Below, piece by piece: positions 32,801-42,981 of a DNA stretch of 64,000 nucleotides. The position numbers and the translations under genes are program-made. Position 1 is the stretch's first letter. The number at the start of each line of letters is the position of its first letter. The stretch lies in NCBI RefSeq assembly GCF_001431595.1, contig NZ_LDJO01000007.1:1-64000 (forward strand). Direction: 5' to 3'. Origin of the DNA: Stenotrophomonas acidaminiphila (lineage in GTDB: Bacteria > Pseudomonadota > Gammaproteobacteria > Xanthomonadales > Xanthomonadaceae). The notes below the pieces were generated by a model. That model searched no databases. It was not told where the DNA came from and saw nothing but the letters and a program-made list of their open reading frames with translations.

Positions 32801-33967
32801 ATGACACACCGCCTTGCAACGCTGGCCATCCACGGCGGCCAGTCGCCGGATCCCAGCACCGGCGCGGTGATGCCGCCGATCTACGCGACCTCGACCTATG
32901 CGCAATCCAGCCCGGGCGTGCACCAGGGCTTCGAGTATTCGCGAACCCATAATCCGACCCGTTTCGCCTACGAACGCTGCGTGGCCGCGCTGGAAGGCGG
33001 CAGCCGTGGCTATGCGTTCGCATCGGGCATGGCCGCTACCTCGACGGTAATCGAACTGCTCGATGCCGGCAGCCACGTGGTGGCAATGGACGACATCTAC
33101 GGCGGCAGCTTCCGCCTGTTCGAGCGCGTGCGCCGCCGCACTGCCGCGCTGGATTTCAGCTTCGTCGACTTGGCTGATCCGGGCGCGGTCGAGGCGGCGA
33201 TCACGCCGCTGACGAAGATGGTTTGGATCGAAACGCCTACCAACCCGATGCTGAAGATCGTGGACATCGCCGCGGTCGCGACCATCGCCCGCCGCCACGG
33301 CCTGATCGTGGTAGTGGACAACACTTTCGCCTCGCCGATGCAGCAGCGTCCGTTGCAATTGGGGGCGGACATTGTCGTGCACTCGGCCACAAAGTACCTA
33401 AATGGGCACTCGGATATGATCGGCGGCATGGTCGTCGTCGGTGACAACACCGAACTCGTCGAACAGATGGCTTTCCTGCAGAACTCGGTGGGTGGCGTTC
33501 AGGGGCCGTTCGACAGCTTCCTGGCCCTGCGTGGGCTGAAGACGTTGCCGTTGCGCATGAAGGCGCACTGCGCCAACGCGCTGGAGCTGGCGCAGTGGCT
33601 GGAAGCCCATCCCGCCGTAGAAAAAGTGATCTATCCGGGACTGGCTTCGCACCCGCAGCATGCGCTCGCGTCCCGGCAGATGAGTGGCTACGGTGGCATC
33701 ATCTCCATCGTGCTCAAAGGCGGCTTCGAAGCCGCGAAGCGCTTCTGCGAGCGCGCCGAACTGTTTACCCTGGCCGAGTCCCTGGGCGGCGTGGAAAGCC
33801 TGGTCAACCACCCCGCGGTGATGACTCATGCCTCGATTCCGCCGGCCCGCCGCCAGCAGCTGGGCATCACTGACGCGCTGGTTCGCCTGAGCGTCGGCGT
33901 GGAGGATGTCGAGGACCTGCGCATGGACCTCCAAAGTGCCCTTGTCGGTGAAGGTACGCATGGTTGA
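32801..33967 (+). CDS. metB: Cystathionine gamma-synthase/gamma-lyase
   Basis: This 388-residue PLP enzyme belongs to the Cys/Met metabolism family. The PLP lysine lies in VHSATKYLNGHSDMIGG, and YSRTHNPTR, ASGMAATSTV and VDNTFASP are present. LAESLGGVESLVNHPA is typical. Sequence alone does not separate synthase from lyase. With a cystathionine beta-synthase in the same region, gamma-lyase activity is plausible. In Xanthomonas, metB marks one end of the LPS locus. GAGCGGG lies before the ATG. It overlaps wzm by 8 nt. Confidence 0.9.
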   Translation: MTHRLATLAIHGGQSPDPSTGAVMPPIYATSTYAQSSPGVHQGFEYSRTHNPTRFAYERCVAALEGGSRGYAFASGMAATSTVIELLDAGSHVVAMDDIYGGSFRLFERVRRRTAALDFSFVDLADPGAVEAAITPLTKMVWIETPTNPMLKIVDIAAVATIARRHGLIVVVDNTFASPMQQRPLQLGADIVVHSATKYLNGHSDMIGGMVVVGDNTELVEQMAFLQNSVGGVQGPFDSFLALRGLKTLPLRMKAHCANALELAQWLEAHPAVEKVIYPGLASHPQHALASRQMSGYGGIISIVLKGGFEAAKRFCERAELFTLAESLGGVESLVNHPAVMTHASIPPARRQQLGITDALVRLSVGVEDVEDLRMDLQSALVGEGTHG

Positions 33968-34784
33968 ACCTCATTCCGGTACGCCTTCTGCCCTACTTGC
34001 GACGCTGCTGCGCAACCGCGGGCTGATACGCCAGTTGGCTTGGCAAGAGATCGCCGGACGCTACCGGGCGTCTGTGCTGGGAGTGGCATGGATGGTGATC
34101 ACTCCCTTGCTGATGCTGGCGGTCTATACCTTTGTGTTCGCGGTCGTATTCCAGTCGCGATGGGGAGGCGTTGGCGATACGGACAAGGCGAAGTTTGCAG
34201 TAGTGTTGTTCGCAGGTTTGGCTGTGTTCAATCTGTTCGCCGAGTGCGTAAATCGTGCGCCTGGCCTGATCGTTGCCAACTCCAACTATGTCAAGCGGGT
34301 GGTGTTCCCGCTTGAGCTGCTTCCGGTCATTACATTGTGTGGGGCGCTGTTCCATTTTGCGGCCAGCATGCTGGTATGGATGATCGCATCGTGGATACTT
34401 ATCGGGCCGCCCCCACCAACAGTGTTGCTGCTGCCTTTAATGGTGCTGCCGCTGCTGATCGGCACGCTTGGGCTGGGCTGGCTGCTATCCGCGTTGGGTG
34501 TGTATCTGCGCGATGTAGGTCAGGTGGTAGGTGTTGTGGTGACAGGTCTGCTTTTCCTTTCGCCGATTTTCTATCCGATCGAGGCCGTTCCCGAGTCCGT
34601 GCGGGACCTGATACGGCTCAATCCCGTCGGCTATATGGTCGACATCGCCCGGGGCGTACTGGTATTCGGCACTCTCCCGAGTCTGGCTGGCTATCTGATA
34701 GCCTTTTTCTCGAGCGTGCTGCTGGCATGGGTGGGCTTCTGGTGGTTCCAGAAGACCCGTAAGGGGTTCGCGGATGTCCTGTGA
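33960..34784 (+). CDS. wzm: O-antigen ABC transporter permease Wzm
   Basis: A 274-residue ABC-2-type permease with six transmembrane helices. It has the cytoplasmic entrance segment QEIAGRYRASVLGVAW and the late LLFLSPIFYPIEAVPESVRDL loop typical of polysaccharide exporters. With Wzt it moves undecaprenyl-linked O-chains across the inner membrane. I chose the start at 33960, with AAGG upstream, overlapping metB by 8 nt; the stop overlaps wzt by 11 nt. Confidence 0.94.
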   Translation: MVEPHSGTPSALLATLLRNRGLIRQLAWQEIAGRYRASVLGVAWMVITPLLMLAVYTFVFAVVFQSRWGGVGDTDKAKFAVVLFAGLAVFNLFAECVNRAPGLIVANSNYVKRVVFPLELLPVITLCGALFHFAASMLVWMIASWILIGPPPPTVLLLPLMVLPLLIGTLGLGWLLSALGVYLRDVGQVVGVVVTGLLFLSPIFYPIEAVPESVRDLIRLNPVGYMVDIARGVLVFGTLPSLAGYLIAFFSSVLLAWVGFWWFQKTRKGFADVL

Positions 34785-36138
34785 CGATTACGCTATTTCC
34801 GTGGAGGGGGTTGGCAAGTGTTATCACCTCTACAGCCATCCCTCTGATCGGCTCAAGCAGTTCGTGCTGCCGCGGCTAGCTTCGTTAGCGGGAATGCCGC
34901 TGCGCCGTTACTACCGCGAGTTCTGGGCGTTGCGCAACATCGGCTTTCAGGTGCGCAAGGGTGACCAGGTAGGGATTGTCGGGCGCAATGGCGCGGGCAA
35001 ATCGACCTTGCTGCAGATCATCTGCGGAACGCTGGCTGCCACAGAAGGCAGCGTACAGGTGAATGGTCGGGTAGCGGCGCTGCTTGAACTTGGCGCAGGC
35101 TTCAATCCCGAGCTGACCGGCGCTGAGAACGTCTTTCTCAATGGTGCCGTACTGGGTCTTGACCGGCAGCATATGGAGCAGCGCTACGAGCGGATACTGT
35201 CTTTTGCCGACATCGGCGAGTTCATCGGCCAGCCGGTGAAGAACTATTCCAGCGGCATGTACATGCGGCTGGCGTTTGCGGTCGCTGCGCATGTCGATCC
35301 CGAGATCCTGGTAGTGGACGAAGCCTTGTCGGTGGGTGACGAAGCTTTCCAGCGGAAGTGCAACCTAAAGATCCAGTCATTGCGGGAGGCAGGGGCCACG
35401 GTGCTGTTCGTGTCGCATTCGGCAAGTCATGTGATCGAGGTATGCAACCGCGCGTTGCTGATAGACAAGGGGCAACTGGTCTGCGAAGGCGAGCCGAAGA
35501 GGATCGTTTCCACCTATCACCGGATGATCCACGCTGCGGCCAGGCAGGACTTAGAAGCGGAGGTCGATGCAGCACCGGTTGAGACGATCGAGCGTGGCAA
35601 GGAAGGTGATGTCGTCGCCCCGCTTGCCAGCAACGATGACGAAGCCTTCTGGGATCCGGGTCTGGTATCGACGACGGCGGTGGACTACCCATCGCTGGAC
35701 TGCCGGATCCTTTCACCACGTCTGCTTGCTAGGGATGGACGCAAAGTCAACGTCCTGGCCGGTGGCGGCGATTACGTCTATGCCTACGAGGTCCATTTCG
35801 AGGCTGCGGCTGCGGCTGTCCGTTTTGGCATGATGATCCGGACCATGCGTGGCCTCGACCTCGGTGGCGGCGTCTCGACGCCAGCAGGTTCATCACACGA
35901 TTTCTTCGTCCGTGGCAGCGTGGTGGAAGTTCGTTTCCGCTTCCATGCAGCCATGGAGGCCGGCGTCTATTTCCTGAATGCCGGTGTGGTCACCATTCTC
36001 GGTGATGAGGAAAAATATCTCGCCCGCATCGTTGATGCGGTGATGTTCCGAGTTCTGGCGAAGCGAGATTCACTGGTAACGGGCATGGTGGATTTCGGCA
36101 TATCACCGAGCATCGCGTTACAGAAGGCAGCGGATTGA
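34774..36138 (+). CDS. wzt: O-antigen ABC transporter ATPase Wzt with carbohydrate-binding domain
   Basis: A 454-residue ATPase. The nucleotide-binding domain has Walker [10 protein letters not shown] (70-78), signature YSSGMYMRL, Walker [14 protein letters not shown] and the H-loop VSHSAS. A C-terminal beta domain (about 295-445; [20 protein letters not shown] and a GVYFLNAGV strand) matches Wzt C-domains that recognise a terminal modification of the O-chain. Such recognition usually needs a capping enzyme. The next gene, with a sulfotransferase-like domain, is a candidate. Confidence 0.94.
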   Translation: MSCDDYAISVEGVGKCYHLYSHPSDRLKQFVLPRLASLAGMPLRRYYREFWALRNIGFQVRKGDQVGIVGRNGAGKSTLLQIICGTLAATEGSVQVNGRVAALLELGAGFNPELTGAENVFLNGAVLGLDRQHMEQRYERILSFADIGEFIGQPVKNYSSGMYMRLAFAVAAHVDPEILVVDEALSVGDEAFQRKCNLKIQSLREAGATVLFVSHSASHVIEVCNRALLIDKGQLVCEGEPKRIVSTYHRMIHAAARQDLEAEVDAAPVETIERGKEGDVVAPLASNDDEAFWDPGLVSTTAVDYPSLDCRILSPRLLARDGRKVNVLAGGGDYVYAYEVHFEAAAAAVRFGMMIRTMRGLDLGGGVSTPAGSSHDFFVRGSVVEVRFRFHAAMEAGVYFLNAGVVTILGDEEKYLARIVDAVMFRVLAKRDSLVTGMVDFGISPSIALQKAAD

Positions 36139-36190
36139 GGAGGCTGTTCCGCTCGGCGGCAGACGGCTGGACATGCATGAAGGACAGGAA

Positions 36191-39100
36191 ATGAATCAAC
36201 GGAGTTCGCACGCGCTGCTGGTGCTGGGTATGCATCGCAGTGGCACTTCCGCGGTGACGGGAGCACTGGCACTGCGGGGCGTGTTCCTGGGGCGGGATCT
36301 GATGGCCCCCGGCCCGGACAACCCAAAGGGTTTCTGGGAGCATGTCGGCGTGGTGGACATCCACGAGCGCCTGCTCGATGCGCTCGGTCGCAGCTGGGAC
36401 GATCCGCGCACGCTGCCGGATGGTTGGCTGGAAACTCCGGCTGCTGAAGCTGCGCGCGAACAACTGCGTGAACTGCTGCTGGCCGAGTTCGGTGAGCAGC
36501 CTTTGTGGGCGATGAAGGACCCTCGCCTGTGCCGGCTGCTGCCGTTGTGGTTGCCGTTGCTGGCTGAAATGGGAATCGCTGCCAGTGCGGTGATAGTGGC
36601 GCGCGATCCGCGCGAAGTCGCCTCCTCGCTGTGGGCGCGCAATCGCTGGCCCGGTGCGCTTTCGCGCGAACTGTGGGTGCGACATGTCTCCGATGCGATC
36701 GCCGACAGCGCAACGTTGGCGAGGTGCGTGCTGGTCTATCCACGGCTTCTGGTCGATCCGGTCGGGGAGATCGAGGCGCTGGTCAATACGTTGCAACTGC
36801 CTGCGCCGGTGCCGGCGGAAGGCCGGTTCGAACGTATCCGGGAATTCATCAGTGGTGACGAACGTCATCACCAGACCGAAGCCGATCCCGTTCCGGATTG
36901 GCAGGCAGCAGTATCGCTCTACCGCTTGATGCTGCGGCAGCCGGCACCTTGGGACGAACTCCAGTCGGCCGCATCGGCCATTGCGATGGATAGCCGGCCT
37001 CTAGCCGGCGCGCTGGCTGAGTACGCCGGCTTGCATGCGGCGCAGCGGCGCTCATTGGCGGAGGCGAGCGATCAGACACAACGGCTGCAGATGCAATGCG
37101 AGCAGTTTGGTCACCGTGTGGAAGAGCTGGAGTTGGCGCTGGCAAAGGCAGGTACGGAGCTTGACCGGGTAAATCATGAATTGGACGCGCGCACGGACTG
37201 GGCAAGAGAGCTGGATGCCGGCCTGCAATCGCTGCGAGCTATGCATGCAGCGCTGGAGTTGCGTAGTGCGGAAGTCGAAGCGCAATTTGTGCGGACGATC
37301 CAGGTGCAACAACGGCATATCGAGCATCAAGAGCATACGCTTGCACAGGTGTTGGGCTCGCGCTCGTGGCGATTGACCCGACCACTGCGCGGCTTAGCGC
37401 GCCTGCTGCGCGGTGATTGGCAAACGCTTGCGCGGGTGTTCCATCAGAGCGGTCTGGCGCGGTTGCCAGGAATGTCACTGTTACGTCCGCTGGGCAGGCG
37501 GCTGCTGATACGGGAGCGCACGCCTGCAAATGGAGCGGGGGTGAAAATACCGCCACCTACGGTGGAAGTGGACCTCACGGGGCTTTCATTCCCGTCCATC
37601 GCCGATCCCGACGTGTCGATCATCATTCCGGCCTATGGCAATCTGCCCTATACGGCGGCCTGCCTGCGTTCCATCGCCGATAACCTGCCGATGGCGACAG
37701 TGGAGGTGATCGTCGCCGAGGATGCGTCCGGTGATGCCCAGATCGACCGTCTTGCGCAGGTGCCGGGGCTCATGTACAGACGTTACCCGTCCAATCTGGG
37801 TTTCGTGCGCTCCTGCAATGCGGCTGCTGGGTTTGCGAAGGGGCGATACATCTATCTCCTCAACAACGATACGCAGGTGACGGCGGGTTGGCTGGATGCG
37901 CTGTTGGAAGTGTTCGTGCGCAAGCCCGATGCCGGCTTGGTTGGATCCAAGCTCGTCTATCCAGACGGCCGCCTGCAGGAGGCAGGCGGCATCGTCTGGA
38001 GAGATGGCAGCGCCTGGAATCATGGACGGCTTGATGACCCAACTCGCGCGCAGTATGGCTACCTGAAAACTGTCGACTATGTTTCCGGTGCCTCGATCAT
38101 GCTGCCGAGGGTCGTGTGGGACCAATTGGGCGGCTTCGACGAACGGTATGTGCCTGCCTATTATGAAGACACGGATATCGCATTCAGGGTCCGGGAGGCG
38201 GGATTGCAGGTCTATCTACAGCCTTCTTCCGTGGTGGTGCATTTCGAGGGAATCTCTAACGGTACCGACGAGGGAAGTGGCATAAAGGCTCACCAGGTCA
38301 GTAACGGCAGGAAGTTCCTGGAGCGCTGGCGCGGGGTGCTTGAGCAGGGACACTTCGATAACGGGCAACACGTGTTTCTCGCGCGTGATCGCGGCCAGTT
38401 CCGCCGTTCGACGGTGCTAGTGGTAGACCACTATGTACCGCAGCCAGACCGTGACGCGGGCTCACGCGCGACTTGGCAGGTGATGGAGCTGCTTGTCGCC
38501 AAGGGTTGCAACGTCAAGTTCTGGCCCGACAACCTCAATTACGACCCGGCCTATGCACCCGCTCTCCAGACGCTGGGTGTGGAGGTGATGCATGGGCCGG
38601 AATACGTGGGGCGCTTCGAGGACTGGGCGAACGAAAATGGAAAGTATCTCGATGTCGCCATCCTCAATCGTCCCCATATCGCGGTGAAATACCTGCGTGC
38701 GCTGCGCGAACATAGCGAGGCCCGCGTGTTGTACTACGGCCATGACATCCACCATCTTCGCCTGGAGCAGCAACTGAGGCTTGCTGCCGATGCGGACGTT
38801 CAACGCGAAATGGAAAAAGTGCGCGCACAAGAGTGGAGCTTGTGGCGGGACTCCGACGCGGTGTTGTATCCCTCCGAGGACGAAACCGCACATGTGAAGC
38901 AATGGCTGCGATCTAGCGGGGGGCATGCCCAGGCGCTGACCGTCCCCCTGTATGGATATCCCGATGTGAAGCGGGCTTACCAGGGAGGTCCACTCGGACG
39001 CCATGACATCCTGTTTGTCGCCGGCTTCGCCCACTCGCCGAACGTGGACGCGGCACGTTGGCTGGTGCACGACATCCTGCCGCGTGTACGTGAGCGGCAT

Positions 39101-39523
39101 CCCGGCATACAGCTGTATCTGGTGGGGTCCAACCCGACGGTCGAGGTCTGGGACTTGGCCAGCGCCGATGTGCATGTCACCGGCTACGTCAGCGACGAAG
39201 TACTGAAAGACTACTATGCGCGCTCCAGGGTTGCAGTGGCGCCGTTGCGCTTTGGTGGTGGCATGAAGGGTAAGGTGCTGGAGAGCATGTGCCATGGCCT
39301 GCCGATGGTGACCACGCCGGTGGGCGTGCAGGGGCTGTCTGCGGCGACGTTCCTGCCCCACTCGGAGGATGCCGTGGAGCTGGCCAATGAGATCTGCCGG
39401 CTGCTGGTCGATGACGAGCACTGGCGCCAGGTGTCGCGGGCCTCAACGCAGTTCATTGCCGACAATTACTCGGTGCAGGCATTGTGGCGGGTCCTTGAGA
39501 CACAGCTAAAGACGAGTTCCTGA
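36191..39523 (+). CDS. Multidomain sulfotransferase-like/coiled-coil/GT2/GT4 protein
   Basis: A 1110-residue protein. Residues 8-225 look like a PAPS-dependent sulfotransferase, with 5'-binding loop [10 protein letters not shown] (13-22) and 3'-phosphate motif RDPREVASS (138-146). Residues about 280-388 form a coiled coil ending in the SWRLTRPLR segment seen in many O-antigen glycosyltransferases. A GT2 domain follows from about 474 ([48 protein letters not shown]). A GT4-like domain starts at about 740 ([35 protein letters not shown]). It would build and perhaps cap the O-chain. ATG 36191 follows AGGA at 7 nt; ATG 36173 is a weaker choice. Confidence 0.85.
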   Translation: MNQRSSHALLVLGMHRSGTSAVTGALALRGVFLGRDLMAPGPDNPKGFWEHVGVVDIHERLLDALGRSWDDPRTLPDGWLETPAAEAAREQLRELLLAEFGEQPLWAMKDPRLCRLLPLWLPLLAEMGIAASAVIVARDPREVASSLWARNRWPGALSRELWVRHVSDAIADSATLARCVLVYPRLLVDPVGEIEALVNTLQLPAPVPAEGRFERIREFISGDERHHQTEADPVPDWQAAVSLYRLMLRQPAPWDELQSAASAIAMDSRPLAGALAEYAGLHAAQRRSLAEASDQTQRLQMQCEQFGHRVEELELALAKAGTELDRVNHELDARTDWARELDAGLQSLRAMHAALELRSAEVEAQFVRTIQVQQRHIEHQEHTLAQVLGSRSWRLTRPLRGLARLLRGDWQTLARVFHQSGLARLPGMSLLRPLGRRLLIRERTPANGAGVKIPPPTVEVDLTGLSFPSIADPDVSIIIPAYGNLPYTAACLRSIADNLPMATVEVIVAEDASGDAQIDRLAQVPGLMYRRYPSNLGFVRSCNAAAGFAKGRYIYLLNNDTQVTAGWLDALLEVFVRKPDAGLVGSKLVYPDGRLQEAGGIVWRDGSAWNHGRLDDPTRAQYGYLKTVDYVSGASIMLPRVVWDQLGGFDERYVPAYYEDTDIAFRVREAGLQVYLQPSSVVVHFEGISNGTDEGSGIKAHQVSNGRKFLERWRGVLEQGHFDNGQHVFLARDRGQFRRSTVLVVDHYVPQPDRDAGSRATWQVMELLVAKGCNVKFWPDNLNYDPAYAPALQTLGVEVMHGPEYVGRFEDWANENGKYLDVAILNRPHIAVKYLRALREHSEARVLYYGHDIHHLRLEQQLRLAADADVQREMEKVRAQEWSLWRDSDAVLYPSEDETAHVKQWLRSSGGHAQALTVPLYGYPDVKRAYQGGPLGRHDILFVAGFAHSPNVDAARWLVHDILPRVRERHPGIQLYLVGSNPTVEVWDLASADVHVTGYVSDEVLKDYYARSRVAVAPLRFGGGMKGKVLESMCHGLPMVTTPVGVQGLSAATFLPHSEDAVELANEICRLLVDDEHWRQVSRASTQFIADNYSVQALWRVLETQLKTSS

Positions 39524-39570
39524 GATTCTTTGATTCAAGCGAGGCGACGTGACGTTCATGCTTGCGTATG

Positions 39571-39591
39571 GCCAACCCCCAGCCGGTTGGC
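39571..39591. terminator. Weak hairpin between convergent glycan genes
   Basis: GCCAACC (39571-39577) pairs with GGTTGGC (39585-39591) in the 77-bp gap between the two converging transcripts. There is no T-run. Confidence 0.25.
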
Positions 39592-39600
39592 GGAGGATGT

Positions 39601-41451
39601 TCAGGGGGCTGCCGCGGCGCACTCTGTCACGTTCAGGTCGGCTTGGGCCAGAACAATGCCATCGCCGTTACCCACGAGCATAAGATGTGATTTATTGGGC
39701 AGCTGCTTGATCAAGCGCACAGGCGCACCCGAGTTCGCCGGCGTAGTGTCCAATAACTGCCTGGAGCCTCCTACGGCTTCAAGCCAAAGTTGGGCATCTT
39801 GGTTGGCCAAATTGTTGGTGCGGATGTCGATGGTTACTTGCATCAATGAGCCAGGTGTGGCGCAGCGCTCTTTACTGCTGACGGTAATTTCCGCCGGCTG
39901 CTCCGCTTCAAGATAGACTTCAGAGGAGGGCTGTGCAGCTTCGGCGCCACTGAATCCAGGAATGGTCTTTAACTCTGGATAGAGCCGGTTGCGCATCTGG
40001 AAACTGGTAGAGAATACATTGAGCTTGCGTTGGACAAGCATATCCATGAGCTGCTTGCGGCGCTCCGGTGGATATCCGCATACGTACATGATATCAGGGC
40101 ATTGTCCGGTAGCCGCCTGCGGTGCATTGGCTACTCGTTGCATGGCCAGCGCCGCGTTCTGCCAATAAGGTGTCAGATACTGCGGCAGTATCCAAGACTC
40201 ACGTGAAACCAAAAGTTGTACGGAAAACAGACAGGCGATCACGACGATTCCGGACGCTGGCTCGACAAGGCGTATGTTCCAACTGGGGCGGGCCTCACGG
40301 ATAACCGCCTGTAGCATGATCGCGAGAGCAACGAGGGATACCTGATAGGATTGCACATAGCGAGGCTGGTGGAGGTAACTCCAATCGAATAATGTAACGC
40401 GACCGATGATGATGGAAGCGGTCATGCCGTATGACAGCAGCATCAGGAAAACGGAAAGGGCGGTAATCCGTGTATAACGATTATTGCGCCAAGAGAAATA
40501 AGTCCGGGCCCAGAACCAAACGTGTAGTGAAATTATGATCGCTGCGCAGGCAGCCATCGCGAGCGATTGGTTTTCGGGAAAGTGCTTGGCAAGGTGTTCG
40601 GCGTGGATAAGGCTGTCAGAAAAGGGAATAAGCAACCCAGTGATGGCATCGGGTTTGGTGAAAGTGGAGGCCAGGGCGCGCCAGTCAAGACCCGCACCTC
40701 CTTCCAACCCTGTATGTCGAGCTATTAGCCACAGGCAGAGGCGTGCCGCCAATAGCCCTGCTACCGCTGCGAGGGCCTGCCGCCACGCTTCGCGCCTGCT
40801 GGCGCTCTGCATTGGAGCCAAAGCCATCATTGTTGCCAGAAGCGCTACGATCGCCTGAGAATCAATGCACATTCCAAGTGCGGCCGTCGCCACAAATATC
40901 TGCAAAGGTTGCGGACGGTTGCATCTATTCATTGCGAACACGAAGTACGCAGTGGCCAGAAGTAGTGCGATATAGCCGAGTGTTACCAATGGCCAGGTGA
41001 ACACGTTCGTACTGTTGAGTGACAGGCCCAGTGCGAACACTAGTGAAACGCCAATGGCTACGATGACTCTTTGTCCGGGAGTTTCAATCGACAGGCGGAG
41101 CAGTTCTGCAGCGATGATCGTGCACCAAACAATGCCGAAAAGGACGCCGATCAGTCCCTCGATACGGAAATCCATGTCGAAGAAGTGCGTATGAAAAAGA
41201 AGTACGAGCTTCTGTAGTGGCTGTGCATGATCAATACCATTTCGCTTCATGAACAGATCGAGGATGCCCATCGATCCATCGAAGTAGCGGGGCAGAAAAT
41301 ACTCTAAAAAGTCCCACCCATCAGCCTGGATCAGCGGCGTAGCGGCCGCGAGGCTGAACAGCAGGGCATTGCCGCATGCAAGCACAACTAAGAGCACGGT
41401 CGCTCTGTTGATCCACTGTGCGCTTCCAAGGCGTTGAAATAGTCGATTCAT
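39601..41451 (-). CDS. Polytopic membrane protein, GT-C-like
   Basis: A 616-residue protein with a short cytoplasmic N-terminus, about ten hydrophobic helices (residues 18-420) and a roughly 180-residue hydrophilic, probably periplasmic C-terminal region. An acidic segment in the first large loop (QADGWDFLEYFLPRYFDG, about 42-59) lies where GT-C enzymes hold catalytic acids. No named family is certain. It ends the minus-strand operon and starts within an ATGA overlap with wecE. Its base composition is clearly more AT-rich than the eight genes upstream. It may attach a polyprenyl-linked sugar to the O-chain in the periplasm; this is inference. Confidence 0.72.
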   Translation of the reverse strand: MNRLFQRLGSAQWINRATVLLVVLACGNALLFSLAAATPLIQADGWDFLEYFLPRYFDGSMGILDLFMKRNGIDHAQPLQKLVLLFHTHFFDMDFRIEGLIGVLFGIVWCTIIAAELLRLSIETPGQRVIVAIGVSLVFALGLSLNSTNVFTWPLVTLGYIALLLATAYFVFAMNRCNRPQPLQIFVATAALGMCIDSQAIVALLATMMALAPMQSASRREAWRQALAAVAGLLAARLCLWLIARHTGLEGGAGLDWRALASTFTKPDAITGLLIPFSDSLIHAEHLAKHFPENQSLAMAACAAIIISLHVWFWARTYFSWRNNRYTRITALSVFLMLLSYGMTASIIIGRVTLFDWSYLHQPRYVQSYQVSLVALAIMLQAVIREARPSWNIRLVEPASGIVVIACLFSVQLLVSRESWILPQYLTPYWQNAALAMQRVANAPQAATGQCPDIMYVCGYPPERRKQLMDMLVQRKLNVFSTSFQMRNRLYPELKTIPGFSGAEAAQPSSEVYLEAEQPAEITVSSKERCATPGSLMQVTIDIRTNNLANQDAQLWLEAVGGSRQLLDTTPANSGAPVRLIKQLPNKSHLMLVGNGDGIVLAQADLNVTECAAAAP

Positions 41452-42581
41452 TCTGACGCACCGAGCGCTTGGTCGGCTGCGGCGAGAATATCGGGCAAGT
41501 GCTCTTCCACCCCGATCCACAGCGGCATCCGCACCAGGCGCTCGCTGAGCGCGTCGGTATTGTGCAGCTGGCCATGGGTACGCGCGGTCTGCAGGCCGGC
41601 CGGCGCCGAGTGCAGGGGAATGTAGTGGAACACCGTCTGCACCCCCCGGGCCTTCATTTCCGCGATGAAGCGGGTCCGCGTCTCGAGATCGGGCAACAGC
41701 ATGTAGTACATGTGCGCGTTGTGCTCGCAGTCGCCGGGGACGACCGGGCGGCGCAGGCGGCCGGCCTTCTCGTGCGGCGCGGCCCACTGGTGGTAGCGCT
41801 CCCAGATGGCCAGGCGCCGGGCGGTGATCTGGTCGGCCTCCTCGATCTGGGCGCACAGGAATGCGGCGGTGATCTCGCCAGGCAGGAACGACGAACCGAC
41901 ATCCACCCAGGTGTACTTGTCGACCTGGCCGCGGAAGAAGCGGCTGCGGTTGGTGCCCTTCTCGCGCAGGATCTCGGCGCGCTCGCCGAAGCGCGCGTCA
42001 CGGCACAGCAGAGCGCCGCCTTCGCCGGAGATGATGTTCTTGGTCTCGTGGAAACTCAGCGCACCCAGTTCGCCGATGGTGCCCAGCGGACGTCCCTTGT
42101 AGGTGGACATGATGGCCTGTGCCGCATCCTCCACGACCGCCAGCCCGTGGCGGGCGGCGATGTCCATCAGCGTATCCATCTCGCAGGCCACGCCGGCGTA
42201 GTGGACCACGCAGATGGCGCGGGTGCGCGGGGTGATCGCGGCCTCGACCAGGCGCTCGTCCAGGTTCAGGGTGTCCTCGCGCACGTCCACGAACACCGGC
42301 ACCGCACCGCGCAGCACGAAGGCGTTGGCGGTGGACACGAAGGTGTAGGACGGCATGATCACTTCATCGCCGGGCTGCAGGTCGAGCAGCAGGGCCGCCA
42401 TTTCCAGCGCCGCGGTGCAGCTGTGGGTGAGCAGCGCACGCTGCGCTCCGGTGCGCTGCTCCAGCCATGCATGGCTGCGCTTGGTGAACTGGCCGTCGCC
42501 GGACAGGTGGCCATTGGCATGCGCCTGGGCGATGTGCCACAGCTCGCGGCCGGTCATGAAAGGCTTGTTGAAGGGAATCAA
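41448..42581 (-). CDS. wecE: dTDP-4-keto-6-deoxyglucose 4-aminotransferase (WecE type)
   Basis: A 377-residue DegT/DnrJ/EryC1-type PLP aminotransferase with strong resemblance to E. coli WecE across its length: GDEVIMPSYTFVSTANAFVL, VHYAGVACEMDT, VVEDAAQAIMSTYKGR, the PLP lysine in SFHETKNIISGEGGALL, and REKGTNRSRFFRGQVDKYTW. WecE makes dTDP-4-amino-4,6-dideoxygalactose (Fuc4N). The substrate can come from RmlA/RmlB nearby. The start is a TTG at 42581 giving the MIPFN terminus; no better ATG exists, so low translation is possible. It works with the WecD-like acyltransferase of the same operon. Confidence 0.92.
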   Translation of the reverse strand: MIPFNKPFMTGRELWHIAQAHANGHLSGDGQFTKRSHAWLEQRTGAQRALLTHSCTAALEMAALLLDLQPGDEVIMPSYTFVSTANAFVLRGAVPVFVDVREDTLNLDERLVEAAITPRTRAICVVHYAGVACEMDTLMDIAARHGLAVVEDAAQAIMSTYKGRPLGTIGELGALSFHETKNIISGEGGALLCRDARFGERAEILREKGTNRSRFFRGQVDKYTWVDVGSSFLPGEITAAFLCAQIEEADQITARRLAIWERYHQWAAPHEKAGRLRRPVVPGDCEHNAHMYYMLLPDLETRTRFIAEMKARGVQTVFHYIPLHSAPAGLQTARTHGQLHNTDALSERLVRMPLWIGVEEHLPDILAAADQALGASE

Positions 42582-42611
42582 GGGTGGCCTCGCGGGATGC
42601 GTTGAGGTGGT

Positions 42612-42977
42612 TCAGGCGACCGATCGCGAAAGCACGACCACGCCGAGCATGATGATCAGCGTGCCGGCGATCTTGTAGCCGTCCAGCTGCTCATGGAAGA
42701 GCGCCACGGCCAGCAGCGCGACCAGGAAGAAGTTGATCGCCATGTACGGATAGGCGCGGCTGATCGGCATCTTGCTGATCGCCGCCATCCAGCACAACGA
42801 AGCGCCGAACGCCGCGGCGAAGGCGGAAATCACCCATGGCTTGAGCAGCAGCTGCACCAGGTTCAATGGCTGCAGCGGGGCCGCCAGCAGGTGCCCATGC
42901 ACGCCGACCTGCCATTTCAGGATCAGTTGGCCGTAGACGGTCAACATGATGGTCAGGGCGATGAATACATAGCTCAT
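42612..42977 (-). CDS. Small four-helix EamA/SMR-type transporter
   Basis: A 121-residue protein with four predicted transmembrane helices (about 2-14, 42-66, 70-92, 98-118) and the motifs MLTVYGQLILKWQ, ISKMPISRAYPYMAINFFLV and AGTLIIMLGVVVLS. These match ArnE/ArnF-like and EamA-type small carriers. Several of these flip undecaprenyl-phosphate-linked sugars. Lying between luxC and wecE in a glycan operon, it is a good candidate flippase partner of the GT2 encoded first in the operon. Homodimerisation would be needed for a full carrier. Confidence 0.82.
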   Translation of the reverse strand: MSYVFIALTIMLTVYGQLILKWQVGVHGHLLAAPLQPLNLVQLLLKPWVISAFAAAFGASLCWMAAISKMPISRAYPYMAINFFLVALLAVALFHEQLDGYKIAGTLIIMLGVVVLSRSVA

Positions 42978-42981
42978 CGGG

